Below, one piece after another: positions 5,148-5,624 of a DNA stretch of 5,624 bases (positions are counted from its first letter, which is position 1; every line of letters starts with the position of its first letter). The stretch covers positions 68,993 through 74,616 of the forward strand of contig DGAQ01000061.1 of the NCBI GenBank assembly GCA_002382445.1, written 5' to 3'. The notes beneath the pieces were generated by a model. That model saw only the letters and a program-made list of their open reading frames with translations, did no database searches and was not told where the DNA came from. Source of the DNA: Porticoccaceae bacterium UBA4026 (GTDB lineage Bacteria; Pseudomonadota; Gammaproteobacteria; Pseudomonadales; Porticoccaceae). A program made the position numbers and the translations under genes.

Positions 5148-5165
5148 TCAGGGTTTTCACCCTGA
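5148..5165 (+). promoter_or_regulatory. 7-bp hairpin in the leader of the Rieske gene
   Basis: TCAGGGT-TTTC-ACCCTGA is a perfect 7-bp stem with a 4-base loop, 57 nt upstream of the Rieske ATG and downstream of the promoter candidate. No T-run follows, so it is not an intrinsic terminator for the upstream regulator. It may stabilise the leader, or it may be a DNA operator. Confidence 0.4.
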
Positions 5166-5222
5166 GCTATTACCCCAGCATCAAACTATTTTATGTCAAT
5201 CAGCGTTAGAGAGGAGGCAGTG

Positions 5223-5624
5223 ATGACCCAGCAAGTAACCGGCTACAACGGCCTAATCGAGGTCAAAGATACGCTGCCCGCTAGCTACTATATTGACCCA
5301 ACGCATTATGAACGCGAATTGGAAGCCATTTGGTATAAAAACTGGGTCTATGTTTGTCGAGCTGATGCCTTGGCCGAGACTCGAGCATTTCGTACCATAG
5401 AAATTGGTAGCCAAAATATTTTGGTGTTGCGTGACGACGACGGTAGTTTACAAGCCTTCCACAACACCTGTCGGCACCGTGGTTCCGTGTTGGTTACCGA
5501 GCCCCAGGGCCTGTTGCGCTCAAAAAATATTGTCTGCCCTTACCATAGATGGACTTATTCGCAACAGGGCGGATTACTCCGCACATCGTCCAAGCAGTGC
5601 CCTGCCAATTTTGACATGACCGAC
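5223..5624 (+). CDS. Rieske [2Fe-2S] aromatic ring-hydroxylating oxygenase, alpha subunit (N-terminal part)
   Basis: 134 codons are visible and the frame runs off the right edge; complete alpha subunits are usually 350-450 residues. The N-terminus LPASYYIDPTHYERELEAIW (18-37) and KNWVYVCRADAL (39-50) are typical of the family. The Rieske cluster ligands are C83-R-H85 (FHNTCRHRGS) and C105-P-Y-H108 (IVCPYHRWTY), 19 residues apart. The mononuclear iron domain would follow beyond the window, so the substrate class (aromatic ring, or N-methyl or betaine-type as in carnitine or stachydrine oxygenases) cannot be told. The enzyme needs a reductase partner, not seen here. The start is ATG 5223 with AGGAGG (5212-5217) 5 nt upstream. 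An in-frame ATG at 5193 lacks a ribosome site. Regulation is probably by the upstream AraC-type gene. Confidence 0.93.
   Translation, partial: MTQQVTGYNGLIEVKDTLPASYYIDPTHYERELEAIWYKNWVYVCRADALAETRAFRTIEIGSQNILVLRDDDGSLQAFHNTCRHRGSVLVTEPQGLLRSKNIVCPYHRWTYSQQGGLLRTSSKQCPANFDMTD

Noticed and set aside
5404..5619. 71-codon plus-strand ORF inside the Rieske gene
   Set aside because: It is in another frame of the Rieske alpha subunit, which has a strong ribosome site and both cluster motifs in its own frame.

Overview
The window looks like an accessory catabolic locus from a Gram-negative bacterium, most likely a gammaproteobacterium of moderate G+C. The support is a lipobox-bearing outer-membrane-type lipoprotein, a close match to the peptide amidase family known from Stenotrophomonas, an Mpo1/DUF962 protein and an AraC-regulated Rieske oxygenase. 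Taxonomy is inferred from recalled family resemblance, not from a search.

Layout. The minus strand carries, in order of transcription, a lipoprotein peptide-amidase-like enzyme (3866 to 2214), a small Mpo1-like membrane protein (2144 to 1854), a poorly coding stretch with decayed-looking fragments (about 1601 to 1169, one resembling a cytochrome c tail), and an exported metal-dependent amidohydrolase (1065 to beyond the left edge). The plus strand carries a regulator joining an NTF2/SnoaL-like domain to an AraC DNA-binding domain (4287 to 5054). It is followed by the first 134 codons of a Rieske ring-hydroxylating oxygenase alpha subunit (5223 to beyond the right edge). The 420-base divergent spacer between amidase and regulator holds several inverted repeats, weak promoters and a second minus-strand coding-like remnant (about 4230 to 3978).

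How the genes may work together (inference). Two hydrolases for amide or peptide-like bonds are both directed out of the cytoplasm. The Rieske oxygenase would act in the cytoplasm, probably controlled by the adjacent AraC-type protein, whose NTF2-like domain is a plausible ligand sensor. A pathway for an amide-containing or N-substituted compound would fit, but nothing in the sequence names the substrate. Two stretches of frame-shifting coding-like sequence suggest gene loss or rearrangement in the locus.

I found no tRNA, rRNA, CRISPR array, transposase or complete insertion sequence.
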